This document shows, piece by piece, positions 25,699-35,400 of a stretch of DNA of 64,000 nucleotides (position 1 is its first letter; each line of letters begins with the position of its first letter). The notes below the pieces were generated by a model. That model had not been told where the DNA came from, made no database searches, and saw only the letters and a program-made list of their open reading frames with translations. Made by a program: the position numbers and the translations under genes. The stretch is from Paenibacillus sp. DMB5 (lineage in GTDB: Bacteria; Bacillota; Bacilli; Paenibacillales; Paenibacillaceae), in contig NZ_LRAC01000010.1 of assembly GCF_001517085.1 (NCBI RefSeq), positions 20,798 to 84,797 of the forward strand, read 5' to 3'.

Positions 25699-26046
25699 AT
25701 GGCACAGCCGGTTACAAAGAAACAGGTTATGAAGCTTGTCGGCAAACATATCGTTGCTGTAAAAAAAGACGGCTCCAAAGTCACTGGCAAACTGGTGCGT
25801 GTATCAGGCAACCGTCTTATTCTTCAGCGGGTCAGCGGTAAAAAAGTGCAAACCAATGCATTGATTCCGCTGGTGCTGTTTGATCTGCTTGCTGTAGGTA
25901 CTGCACCATATGCCGGGTACGGCGGCGGTTATGGCTACGGCGGCGTACCTTACGGCGGCTATGGACCAGGGCCAGGCTATGGCGGCTATGGACCGGGTCC
26001 GGGTTATTACGGAGGTAAGCCGTATCCGCCTATCGGATTCTTTTAA
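25699..26046 (+). CDS. Hypothetical protein with Gly/Tyr/Pro-rich tail
   Basis: A 115-residue protein in two parts. Residues 1-70 are basic with beta-strand-like alternation (VGKHIVAVKKDGSKVTGKLV), reminiscent of a small beta-barrel such as an Sm-like fold. Residues 71-115 are made of Gly, Tyr and Pro (GYGGGYGYGGVPYGGYGPGP). Such tails occur in spore coat and surface proteins, but I do not recognise this family and the role is open. Its ribosome binding site is the end of the tandem repeat upstream. Its TAA stop overlaps the stop of the convergent GNAT gene inside one TTAA. Confidence 0.75.
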   Translation: MAQPVTKKQVMKLVGKHIVAVKKDGSKVTGKLVRVSGNRLILQRVSGKKVQTNALIPLVLFDLLAVGTAPYAGYGGGYGYGGVPYGGYGPGPGYGGYGPGPGYYGGKPYPPIGFF

Positions 26047-26495
26047 ATTTCAGTTGAACTGCTTCTCGAACTCGTAGCAATAATTCTGCGGCTGATAACG
26101 GCTACGCTGTAGCCCATTTTTTCATAGAAGGAAATACCTGCTGTGTTTCCGGTGTCCACAGCTACCTTGGCCCGCTTACAGCCGCGGGATAATGCAAATC
26201 GCTCAGCCCGGTCCATCAGAAGATTACCCCAGTGCTTGCGGCGCGCTTCCGGAGCTATGGCCAGCATATCAATGTATAGCAGATCACCGTGCAGCATGAA
26301 ATGGACGAACCCAAGCGGGTCGCTCTCATAGTCCGGACAAGCAACCAGGGTTACACCCTGGCTCAGGCGGCGGGGCAGGTCCTTTCTGACCTGGTTGATT
26401 ATAGTCTGCGGCAGATGCGACAACGGGACGAGCTGCTTCTCAATCAAGTCCATAATGACGCTGTCATCCTGCCTGGGTCTGCGGTAACGAATCAT
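26043..26495 (-). CDS. GNAT family N-acetyltransferase
   Basis: A 150-residue single-domain acetyltransferase with the acetyl-CoA fold: YIDMLAIAPEARRKHWGNLL, where the A motif is present although the usual R/QxxGxG/A loop is altered (RRKHWG), then VDTGNTAGISFYEKMGY, the typical C-terminal motif. The substrate cannot be predicted. ATG 26495 follows GGGGGG. The altered pyrophosphate loop is worth noting but does not rule out activity. Confidence 0.85.
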   Translation of the reverse strand: MIRYRRPRQDDSVIMDLIEKQLVPLSHLPQTIINQVRKDLPRRLSQGVTLVACPDYESDPLGFVHFMLHGDLLYIDMLAIAPEARRKHWGNLLMDRAERFALSRGCKRAKVAVDTGNTAGISFYEKMGYSVAVISRRIIATSSRSSSTEI

Positions 26496-26602
26496 CGCGC
26501 GCCCCCCTTTCCACGCATTGTCGTACATCATATGCCTGCAGGGGTGTGGGCGTTACGGAAAGGACAGAACAACGTTTTGTGACAGATTAGGAAATATGGG
26601 TA

Positions 26603-26632
26603 TTGACTTATCCATGTGAGGAATCATATAAT
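26603..26632 (+). promoter_or_regulatory. SigmaA promoter of the ilv-leu operon
   Basis: TTGACT at 26603-26608 and TATAAT at 26627-26632 with an 18-base spacer. Transcription would begin near 26640, just before the T-box leader. Confidence 0.8.
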
Positions 26633-26639
26633 GTGTCTA

Positions 26640-27004
26640 AACATTTTAACGAACATACTTGTATCGGCAATGATGAGGACGAAGTTTTAAGGGCTCTTTT
26701 GCTCAGAGAGTGTGAGGATCTGCTGCAACCTCCACCGAAATCCCTTATATACGAGCTCACCTCGGAGCTGTTTTCCTGAAAGGTCCATCAGTTAGAGCGG
26801 TGGAATTATTAGGGGGAATCGTTTGGTCCGCGTTACGGACTTCAGGTTACAAAGATTTGGGCCCTGCCTACATCGATGGATTTTTGTTACCTGATAAGGC
26901 GTTGCATCGTGAGATGCAATGCAAACATGGGTGGTACCACGGAAGCTAAACCTTTCGTCCCTCACGCGCTTTGCTTTGGCGCGTGGGAGGCGGAAGGTTT
27001 TTTT
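26640..27004 (+). ncRNA. T-box leader, leucine (CTC) specifier, with terminator
   Basis: This is a tRNA-sensing leader. Stem I features include GATGAGGACGAAG (K-turn region) and CAGAGAG. A CTC triplet at 26756-26758 is followed by ACCTCGGAGCTG, the usual context of the specifier codon. The T-box itself (AAACATGGGTGGTACCACGG, 26923-26942) pairs with the uncharged tRNA end. A terminator with long arms (AACCTT at 26949-26954, AAGGTT at 26994-26999) and a T run follows. Uncharged tRNA-Leu would prevent termination and turn on ilvB-ilvN-ilvC-leuA, as in the Bacillus ilv-leu operon. The specifier was placed by eye. Confidence 0.9.
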
Positions 27005-27084
27005 GGTTTTAAGCCCCTGATGCTGATTAAAGGACGGTCCGTCATTTGCATAATGAATGTTAACTATCGAAGGGAGGAATACTG

Positions 27085-28833
27085 ATGAGCGCGCAAACAC
27101 CGGAAGTGCGGTCTACAGAAGAATTACGTGAGAAATGGAAAAATCCCGAGGTGATAACAGGTTCTGAAATCCTGCTGCGCAGTCTGGTACTCGAGGGTGT
27201 GGACACGGTATTCGGCTATCCGGGCGGAGCAGTATTGTATATCTACGATGCCCTGCACGGATTCGATGATTTCAAGCATATTCTTACCCGCCACGAACAG
27301 GGCGCGATTCATGCGGCTGACGGCTATGCCAGAGCAAGCGGGAAGCCGGGCGTATGTATCGCAACCTCAGGTCCGGGAGCAACCAATCTCGTTACCGGTA
27401 TTGCAACGGCTTTTATGGACTCGGTTCCGCTCGTAGTAATCACAGGTAATGTCTTCTCCAGCCTGATTGGAACAGATGCTTTCCAGGAAGCGGATATCAC
27501 AGGAATAACAATGCCGATCACGAAGCACAGCTACCTTGTAAGGGATGTTGAAGATCTGCCGCGCATTATTCATGAAGCGTTCCATATCGCAAACACTGGA
27601 CGCAAGGGTCCGGTACTGATCGACATTCCGAAGGATGTATCGGCAGCAAAGACGCTGTTCACACCGGTGCAGAACCAGGGAGTCAACCTCCGCGGCTATA
27701 ACCCGCGCACCGTTCCTAATAAGCTTCAGCTGGATAAGCTGATCCGGGCCATTTCTGCAGCCGAACGTCCGATTATTATCGCAGGCGGCGGCGTTATCTA
27801 CTCCGGAGCGCATGAAGCGATGACAGAGTTTGTAAAACGGACCGAAATCCCGATTACAACAACTCTTCTGGGACTCGGCTGCTTCCCTAGTGCAGATGAC
27901 CTCTGGATGGGAATGCCTGGTATGCATGGTACCTATACAGCAAATAATGCCATACAGCAATGTGATTTGCTCATTAACATCGGTGCCCGGTTCGATGACC
28001 GCGTAACAGGTAAGCTGGACGGCTTTGCTCCAAAAGCGAAGATTGTCCACATCGACATTGATCCGGCAGAAATCGGCAAGAACGTTACACCTGATATTCC
28101 GATTGTAGGCGATGTAAAAACGGTACTGGAAATGCTGATTCCGGACCTTACACGCGCTGCTAAGGCGGATGCCTGGAGAACGCAAATCGCCCAGTGGAAG
28201 CTTGAGAAGCCGCTCCGCTACAACGATTCGGACACAGAGCTCAAGCCGCAATGGGTCATTGAAATGATCAATGAGACTACCAAAGGCGAAGCCATTGTAA
28301 CTACTGACGTTGGCCAGCATCAGATGTGGGCTGCACAGTACTATAAATTTAATCACCCGCGTTCCTGGATTACCTCCGGAGGGCTCGGAACCATGGGCTT
28401 TGGATTCCCTTCAGCAATTGGAGCGCAAATGGCTCAGCCTGAGCGGCTGGTAGTTTCCATTAACGGGGACGGCGGAATGCAGATGTGTTCCCAGGAGCTG
28501 GCGATCTGTGCAATCAATAATATCCCGGTCAAAATCGTAGTCATCAACAACCAGGTTCTGGGTATGGTACGCCAGTGGCAGAATCTCATTTATGAGAAAC
28601 GCTACAGCTACACAGACCTCGCCGGCAGCCCGGATTTTGTAAAGCTGGCAGAAGCCTACGGTGTAAAAGGACTGCGGGCAACGAATAAGGAAGAAGCAGG
28701 CGCAGCGTGGAAAGAGGCACTGGAAACGCCGGGACCCGTTCTGGTAGAATTCGTTGTTCCAAAGGACGAAAATGTCTACCCGATGGTAACTCAGGGCTCA
28801 ACCATTGATCAAATGCTTATGGGGGATGAATGA
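27085..28833 (+). CDS. ilvB: Acetolactate synthase, large subunit
   Basis: ThDP-, FAD- and Mg-dependent enzyme joining pyruvate to pyruvate or 2-oxobutyrate, the first common step of Val, Leu and Ile synthesis. The 582-residue protein has VDTVFGYPGGAVLYIYDAL with the catalytic Glu in LTRHEQGAIHAADGYARA. The C-terminal ThDP-binding motif runs from GDGGMQMCSQELA to INNQVLGMVRQWQ. ATG 27085 follows GAGGGAGGAATACTG. It is the first structural gene behind the Leu T-box. Confidence 0.97.
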   Translation: MSAQTPEVRSTEELREKWKNPEVITGSEILLRSLVLEGVDTVFGYPGGAVLYIYDALHGFDDFKHILTRHEQGAIHAADGYARASGKPGVCIATSGPGATNLVTGIATAFMDSVPLVVITGNVFSSLIGTDAFQEADITGITMPITKHSYLVRDVEDLPRIIHEAFHIANTGRKGPVLIDIPKDVSAAKTLFTPVQNQGVNLRGYNPRTVPNKLQLDKLIRAISAAERPIIIAGGGVIYSGAHEAMTEFVKRTEIPITTTLLGLGCFPSADDLWMGMPGMHGTYTANNAIQQCDLLINIGARFDDRVTGKLDGFAPKAKIVHIDIDPAEIGKNVTPDIPIVGDVKTVLEMLIPDLTRAAKADAWRTQIAQWKLEKPLRYNDSDTELKPQWVIEMINETTKGEAIVTTDVGQHQMWAAQYYKFNHPRSWITSGGLGTMGFGFPSAIGAQMAQPERLVVSINGDGGMQMCSQELAICAINNIPVKIVVINNQVLGMVRQWQNLIYEKRYSYTDLAGSPDFVKLAEAYGVKGLRATNKEEAGAAWKEALETPGPVLVEFVVPKDENVYPMVTQGSTIDQMLMGDE

Positions 28834-29318
28834 CAGTGATGAAACACACGATTTCTGTGCTTGTGAATGACCAGCCGGGTGTGCTGCAGCGGGTAGCAGG
28901 CTTGTTCGGACGCCGCGGCTTCAATATTGAGAGCATTACTGTCGGGCAATCCGAAGAAATCGGATTGTCCCGGATGGTCATCGTTACACTCGGCGACCAG
29001 CACACGCTGGAACAGATCGAGAAGCAGCTTTACAAGCTGATTGATGTCATCAAGGTTGTGGATCTTGGCTCCAAACCAATGGTTGCCCGCGAACTGGCCC
29101 TGATCAAAGTAAAAGCCGAGCCGGCTGAGCGTCCTGAAATTATGGGGGTAGTTGAGACGTTCCGTGCTTCTGTTGTCGATATCGGTACGAACAGCCTATT
29201 GGTCCAGGTCGTAGGCGATACGCAAAAGATCGATGCGATGATTGAATTGCTGAAGCCATATGGCATCAAAGAACTGTCCCGTACCGGAGTTACCGCAATG
29301 ATCCGCGGGAATGCCTAA
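28830..29318 (+). CDS. ilvN: Acetolactate synthase, small regulatory subunit
   Basis: A 162-residue subunit with an N-terminal ACT domain (ISVLVNDQPGVLQRVAGLFG) that binds valine for feedback inhibition, and a C-terminal ACT-like domain. It activates and regulates IlvB. ATG 28830 overlaps the ilvB stop in ATGA, the usual coupling that keeps subunit ratios. It is followed by a 186-base gap holding an internal promoter candidate and a hairpin. Confidence 0.96.
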   Translation: MTVMKHTISVLVNDQPGVLQRVAGLFGRRGFNIESITVGQSEEIGLSRMVIVTLGDQHTLEQIEKQLYKLIDVIKVVDLGSKPMVARELALIKVKAEPAERPEIMGVVETFRASVVDIGTNSLLVQVVGDTQKIDAMIELLKPYGIKELSRTGVTAMIRGNA

Positions 29319-29351
29319 TCGGTATAATTTACAGCTTTAACGGATTGCTGC

Positions 29352-29381
29352 TTGTGTGCATTAATTTGATAATATTATAAT
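29352..29381 (+). promoter_or_regulatory. Possible internal promoter before ilvC
   Basis: TTGTGT at 29352-29357 and TATAAT at 29376-29381 with an 18-base spacer, inside the ilvN-ilvC gap. It would let ilvC and leuA be transcribed without the T-box. This is sequence-based only. Confidence 0.45.
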
Positions 29382-29396
29382 GAATTGCCCGCGAAG

Positions 29397-29467
29397 GAGC
29401 GGGGACTTGAGGAGCAGCAAGAAGCTGCAGAACCAGCAGGCCTCAGGCGCTCTTGAAGTACCCGCTC
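29397..29467 (+). promoter_or_regulatory. Long hairpin between ilvN and ilvC
   Basis: The 19-base arm at 29397-29415 pairs almost perfectly with 29449-29467. A 33-base inner region can fold further. No T run follows, so it is not a normal terminator. It ends about 24 bases before the ilvC ribosome binding site and could be an mRNA processing or stability element. Confidence 0.6.
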
Positions 29468-29489
29468 TTTACGATGGGTCCCAAATTAA

Positions 29490-30497
<1,008 letters not shown>

Positions 30498-30535
30498 GCT
30501 CATATACTTAATTGGTAAGACACAATAGTGTAATC

Positions 30536-30578
30536 CTCAGATGCGGCCGTAACTTTGCGGGCCGCATTTGAGGGTTTT
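30536..30578 (+). terminator. Terminator-like hairpin between ilvC and leuA
   Basis: CCTCAGATGCGGCC at 30536-30549 pairs with the arm GGCCGCATTTGAGG at 30560-30573, followed by only four Ts. It could lower leuA transcription relative to ilvC or protect the upstream message from decay. Confidence 0.6.
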
Positions 30579-30604
30579 AGCACAATTTTCAGGAGGTGCT
30601 CAGC

Positions 30605-32146
30605 TTGCGGAAAATCTATGTGTTCGACACGACGCTGCGTGACGGGGAGCAGTCGCCGGGTGTGAACCTGAATACACGTGAGAAGGTGGAAATCGCCTAC
30701 CAGCTTGAAAAACTTGGAATTGACCGGATGGAGGCAGGCTTCCCCGCAGCTTCACCGGGCGATCTGGCAGCAGTCAACGCCGTAGCGAAAGCAGTAAAGG
30801 ATGTTACTGTTATCGGACTTTCGCGTTCCAGAGAGACTGATATTGACGCGGTCAGAGAAGCACTGAAAGGCGCGCAGGACCCTTGCATTCATATTTTTCT
30901 GGCAACCTCGCCGATTCACCGGCAGCACAAGCTGCGTATGGAAAAAGCCCAGGTGCTTGAAACTGCACAATCTGCGATCCGTTACGCGAAAAAGTATTTT
31001 TCCAAGCTGGAGTTTTCCTTGGAGGATGCCGGACGGACCGAGCGTGATTTTATGGCGGAAATGGTGGCCATGGCGATCCGTGAGGGAGCGAATGTGGTCA
31101 ATATTCCCGATACAGTCGGTTATCTGAACCCCTCGGAATATGGAGCCATCTTCAAGTTCCTGAAGGATACGGTGCCTGACATTGAGAAGGTCCAGCTGAG
31201 TGCCCACTGTCATAATGATCTGGGAATGGCTACTGCCAATACACTGGCGGCCATTCAGAACGGTGCGGATCAGATCGAAGGTACCATCAACGGTATCGGA
31301 GAACGCGCCGGTAATACGGCGATTGAAGAAGTGGCTCTGGCGCTGGAGACGCGCAGCGAATTTTTCGGAGCGAAGACGTCTCTGGTGCTCTCGGAAATCT
31401 CCCGTACCAGCCGTCTGGTCAGCAGACTGACCGGGATGGCCGTTCCGGGCAATAAGGCAATTGTCGGGGCTAATGCTTTTGCACATGAGTCTGGAATCCA
31501 TCAGGACGGCATGCTCAAGGAGAAGACCACTTATGAGATTATGACCCCGGAAACAATCGGGCTCAAAGAGAGTAAGCTGGTGCTGGGCAAGCACTCCGGC
31601 CGTCACGCCTTCCGGGATAAACTAAATGATCTTGGATATGACCTGCCGGAAGAAGAAGTGAATACTGCTTTTGCGAAATTCAAGGATCTGGCTGATAAGA
31701 AAAAAGAGGTCTCCGATGAGGACATTCTGGCCCTGCTGGAGGAAAAGCTTGGCGATACGCCGGAAATTTTCAGTCTGCAGACCATTTATGTCACTTACGG
31801 CAATGAGTCCGTTCCTACAGCTAAGGTAGTCATTAAAGGCCAGGAAGCTGAGCCGATAGTAGCAGTTGCCGAGGGGAACGGTTCGGTTGATGCCATTTAT
31901 AATGCGATTGATCTGGCTACTAGCGAGGAAGTTACCCTGGGTGACTATTCCATTAAAGCTGTAAGCCGCGGTAAGGATGCACAGGGTGAGGTACATGTGG
32001 TACTGTCCCAGGGTGAAGTAGCTGCACAAGGACGCGGACTGAGTACAGATATTCTTGAGGCCAGCGCCCGCGCTTATCTGGATGCGCTCAACAAGCTGCT
32101 GGAGAAGCGTAAGACGTACACCCGCCGTGATCATGCACAGCTGTAA
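30605..32146 (+). CDS. leuA: 2-isopropylmalate synthase
   Basis: First enzyme of the leucine branch, condensing acetyl-CoA with 2-oxoisovalerate. The 513-residue protein starts RKIYVFDTTLRDGEQSPGVN, carries the metal-binding HCHNDLGMATANTLA motif and ends with the C-terminal LeuA regulatory domain that senses leucine. I chose TTG 30605 because AGGAGG lies nine bases upstream and the protein then aligns with Bacillus LeuA. GTG 30596 in the same frame overlaps that site. It is the last gene of the T-box operon here; leuB is found 10.4 kb downstream. Confidence 0.96.
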   Translation: MRKIYVFDTTLRDGEQSPGVNLNTREKVEIAYQLEKLGIDRMEAGFPAASPGDLAAVNAVAKAVKDVTVIGLSRSRETDIDAVREALKGAQDPCIHIFLATSPIHRQHKLRMEKAQVLETAQSAIRYAKKYFSKLEFSLEDAGRTERDFMAEMVAMAIREGANVVNIPDTVGYLNPSEYGAIFKFLKDTVPDIEKVQLSAHCHNDLGMATANTLAAIQNGADQIEGTINGIGERAGNTAIEEVALALETRSEFFGAKTSLVLSEISRTSRLVSRLTGMAVPGNKAIVGANAFAHESGIHQDGMLKEKTTYEIMTPETIGLKESKLVLGKHSGRHAFRDKLNDLGYDLPEEEVNTAFAKFKDLADKKKEVSDEDILALLEEKLGDTPEIFSLQTIYVTYGNESVPTAKVVIKGQEAEPIVAVAEGNGSVDAIYNAIDLATSEEVTLGDYSIKAVSRGKDAQGEVHVVLSQGEVAAQGRGLSTDILEASARAYLDALNKLLEKRKTYTRRDHAQL

Positions 32147-32182
32147 GACTATTTTATAGAAGAAAAAGAATGAAGTTAATGA

Positions 32183-32230
32183 AAGCCATGCATTCTGCAA
32201 AGCGTTCTTTGCGGATGTATGGCTTTTTTT
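32183..32230 (+). terminator. Intrinsic terminator of the ilv-leu operon
   Basis: AAGCCATGCAT starting at 32183 pairs with the complementary arm around ATGTATGGCTT ending near 32225, followed by a long T run. Confidence 0.85.
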
Positions 32231-32273
32231 TGTGCTGATGAGGCGAGTAGGCAAAAGGAAGTGATTTTATCAG

Positions 32274-32337
32274 TGGTTTATCAGCGAGAATAGTTACAAT
32301 GTATCTTGACGTTATTGCGCTTACGCGCATTTTTTTG
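32274..32337 (+). promoter_or_regulatory. Candidate promoter and early terminator before the adhesin gene
   Basis: TACAAT at 32295-32300 could be a -10 box, with a weak -35 near 32274. Only about 15 bases later TGCGC (32316-32320) pairs with GCGCA (32325-32329), followed by seven Ts: a compact intrinsic terminator about 90 bases before the adhesin start. It could be a second terminator for leuA or an attenuator of the adhesin gene. Confidence 0.5.
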
Positions 32338-32427
32338 TTGTGAAGGCCAGCTTTATAGGGATTTTGTAGGGGGAATAGTAGCATTCCAACACTGTTCTTA
32401 ATAAAAGATGAGGGAGAGGGAAAAGTC

Positions 32428-35400
32428 TTGAGAGTAATAAGACAAAACAAATGGGCCATTTGGCTCGGAGTAGTTATGCTGGTAACAGCACTTGCAACCA
32501 CAATAGGTTTCTTTTCAAATGTCAATGCAGATGCAGCAGAAACTCAAATTACTGAGGATATTGTTAAAAGCGTAACCCTGTCCGTCTATGAGAACGGCAC
32601 GCAGGTTACGAGCAACGTGTATAAGCTGGATTCTACAGTTAAGCTGAATTTGACCTATGAGCTTCCGGATGCCAAATATGGAGAGGGTTCTACTTATTCC
32701 TATACTCTTCCGTCCCAGTTAAAAATTGATCAGACTTATTCTGGCATACTGGTTAACAGTGAATTTGCTGATGGTGTCGGCACTTATACGGTAGGTTCTG
32801 ATAATAAAGTCGTATTTAAATTCAATAAGAATATTGATGGCTTGTTTGATATAAAAGGAAGCTTTTGGGTGGAGTCCAAACTGAGCTCGACTACAGTTAC
32901 CGGCAGTACGACGCAGGTGCTTCCTTTTCCGATCGCAGGAAATGCGAGTAATTCCATTACACTCCAGATTCAGCCCAATAACGGAAAGGCTGTCAGCAAA
33001 TCCGGAGTCCCGCTGCCGCAAAAATATAATGCAAGCACGATTGAGTGGACGGTGGATGTGAATACATCTCTAAGCAGGCTCGCTAATGCATCCGTTACAG
33101 ATACGATTCCAACAGGTCTGGATTTGAATACGGTCTCCATAGCAGTATATGGTCTGAATGTGGATGTACAGGGAAACGTAACTCAAGGGGGGCAGCTCGA
33201 TCCGGCACTGTATGATACGTCTGCAAGTACCGCGAGGAATTTGAACCTGAAATTTAATAATACGTTAAATGAAGCCTATCGGGTGAAGTTCTCAACCAGC
33301 ATTACAGATACAAGTAAATCCAGTTTTACTAACACAGCTACCCTAAATGGCAACGGGGCATCCCAAAGCGGAACGTCTTCAGCCGTGGGAGTCAGTTACG
33401 GGAAACCGCTTGAGAAGACTGCAGGCAGCTATAATTCAACAACGGAAACGATCAGCTGGCAAATTAAATTTAATTATGATGAAAAAACAATTACCGCGGA
33501 TAAAGCTGTGCTAACCGACTATTTCAACATTAGCCAGGACTATGTTCCCGCATCGCTCAAAATTTTCAAAGTGAAGCTGGACCAAAATGGAAGTGGTACT
33601 GATGATGGCCAGTTGACCGCAGGCACAGATTATACTGTGACTACACTGCCGGATACAGCGACTACAGCAGGCTTTAAAATCCAGTTCAACAATGATATCC
33701 AGTCAGCATACCGGATTGTCTACGATACCAAGGTAGCGGATCGGGTATATTCCGGTGAAAGTATTGTAAATAAAGTTACATACAACGGCCAGACTGTTCA
33801 AGCTTCGACTTCTACTACCCAACGGATTTTAAACAAACAGGCGCCTTCAGGTGTAAACTATTTGAACAAAACGGTAAACTGGACGATTAAGGTTAATGAA
33901 GACAACAGAACGATGACAAATCTGTTGCTGACAGACAAATTTGATAATGCGGGCTTGAAGCTGACCGGAAAACCGGTTATTTCTCCTGCGCTGGTTGAAA
34001 ACGTTGATTATACAATCACTAATTTAGGTTCTGGAGATTTCAGTGTAAATGATGGCTTCCAGATCAAATTTTTGAAGCCCATTACGGAGGCATATACGAT
34101 CACATACAGCACTGAATTTGATTATTACAAACTAAAAACAGCCTCCAGCTACTTCAGGAATACTGCTTCCATTGTATGGGATGAAAAAACAACAACAGGT
34201 ACACAAACGTCGGCTCAAACGTTCACTCCACGAACCGAAGTCATCAAGAATGGCCTCAAGTCAGGCAGTTATGATGCAACGAGCAAGACCATCACCTGGA
34301 AGGTTGGCGCGAACTATAACAAAAGAGCGCTGGCCGCTGGTGCAGAGCTGGTAGACACGCTGCCGGCAAGCCAGCAGATGGCGGGCGGAGATGCCGGCTC
34401 GGTAAAAGTATATGATCTTACTTATACTTCTAACGGGAATCCGGTACAGGGAAGCCTTGTGAATGCTGCAGAGTATGAAGCGAGCGTAACCAGTGATGGA
34501 CGTAAGCTTAAGGTTAAATTCAAGAACGATATCGACTATGCCTTCTATGTAATTTTCCAGACAGAGTTCATAGCCGGAGATATTAATCTGGATAAGGTAA
34601 CCAATACTGCAATTTTGAATGATGCACAGTCCAATGCGGTGTCGGAAACCTTAACCTCTCCAGAGGTAAGTGTTCCAAACGGCGGCCAATATGTGACTAA
34701 GACCGGAACCAGAGACTCCTCGGATCAGACCATTATAAACTGGACCATGACCATTAACGCGAACCAGTCTGTAGTGGGCGATGCTCAGGTGGTGGATACT
34801 CCGAGTACAAATCAAGTGCTGCTGCCTGCCAGCTTCCAGCTTTATAAGACAACGGTGAACTCAAGCGGAGCAGTAACAGCAACATCTGTTAAACTGGCCC
34901 AGGGAACAGACTATACTCTTGAATTCCTGACAGACTCCAGCGGTAAGGACATCTTTAAGCTGACATTTAAGAATACGATATCCGAACCATACGTGCTTAA
35001 ATACCAGACTGTTATTACGGCTGTAGGAACTGTAGCGGTAACCAACGCAGTTTCTTTTACCGGAACGGGCTCAAAATCAGTAAGCAAGCCTTTTTCATAC
35101 AGCAACAGCTTTACTATCGTTGATACCGGCGGTACGGGCAGCGGGGTAAAAGGGTCGCTCAAAGTACTTAAGACCAATGCGGATCAATCGCTAATCCTGC
35201 CTGGTGCCGAATTTTCCCTGGGCCGGATCGTAGGTAGTGAACTGAAGGAAACAAAGTATGCGACCAGCGATTCCGGCGGTAACCTGGAGTTCAAGGATTT
35301 GCGTGCGGGAAAATATATATTGAAGGAAACCAAGGCGCCAGCCGGTTATGCGGTTGATACTACAGAACGTACGGTGACTATCAATTCCTCCACACCAGTT

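Noticed and set aside
25529..25732. An open frame reading through the tandem repeat (IEAQLTKLSVCF and similar)
   Set aside because: The peptide is only a translation of the 64-65 bp repeat; there is no ribosome binding site, and the real gene begins at 25699 in another frame.
24424..25749. A long minus-strand open frame (441 codons) opposite nupQ
   Set aside because: It is the antisense of a conserved permease gene and the terminator region; composition is Cys/Arg/Asn-rich nonsense and there is no ribosome binding site.
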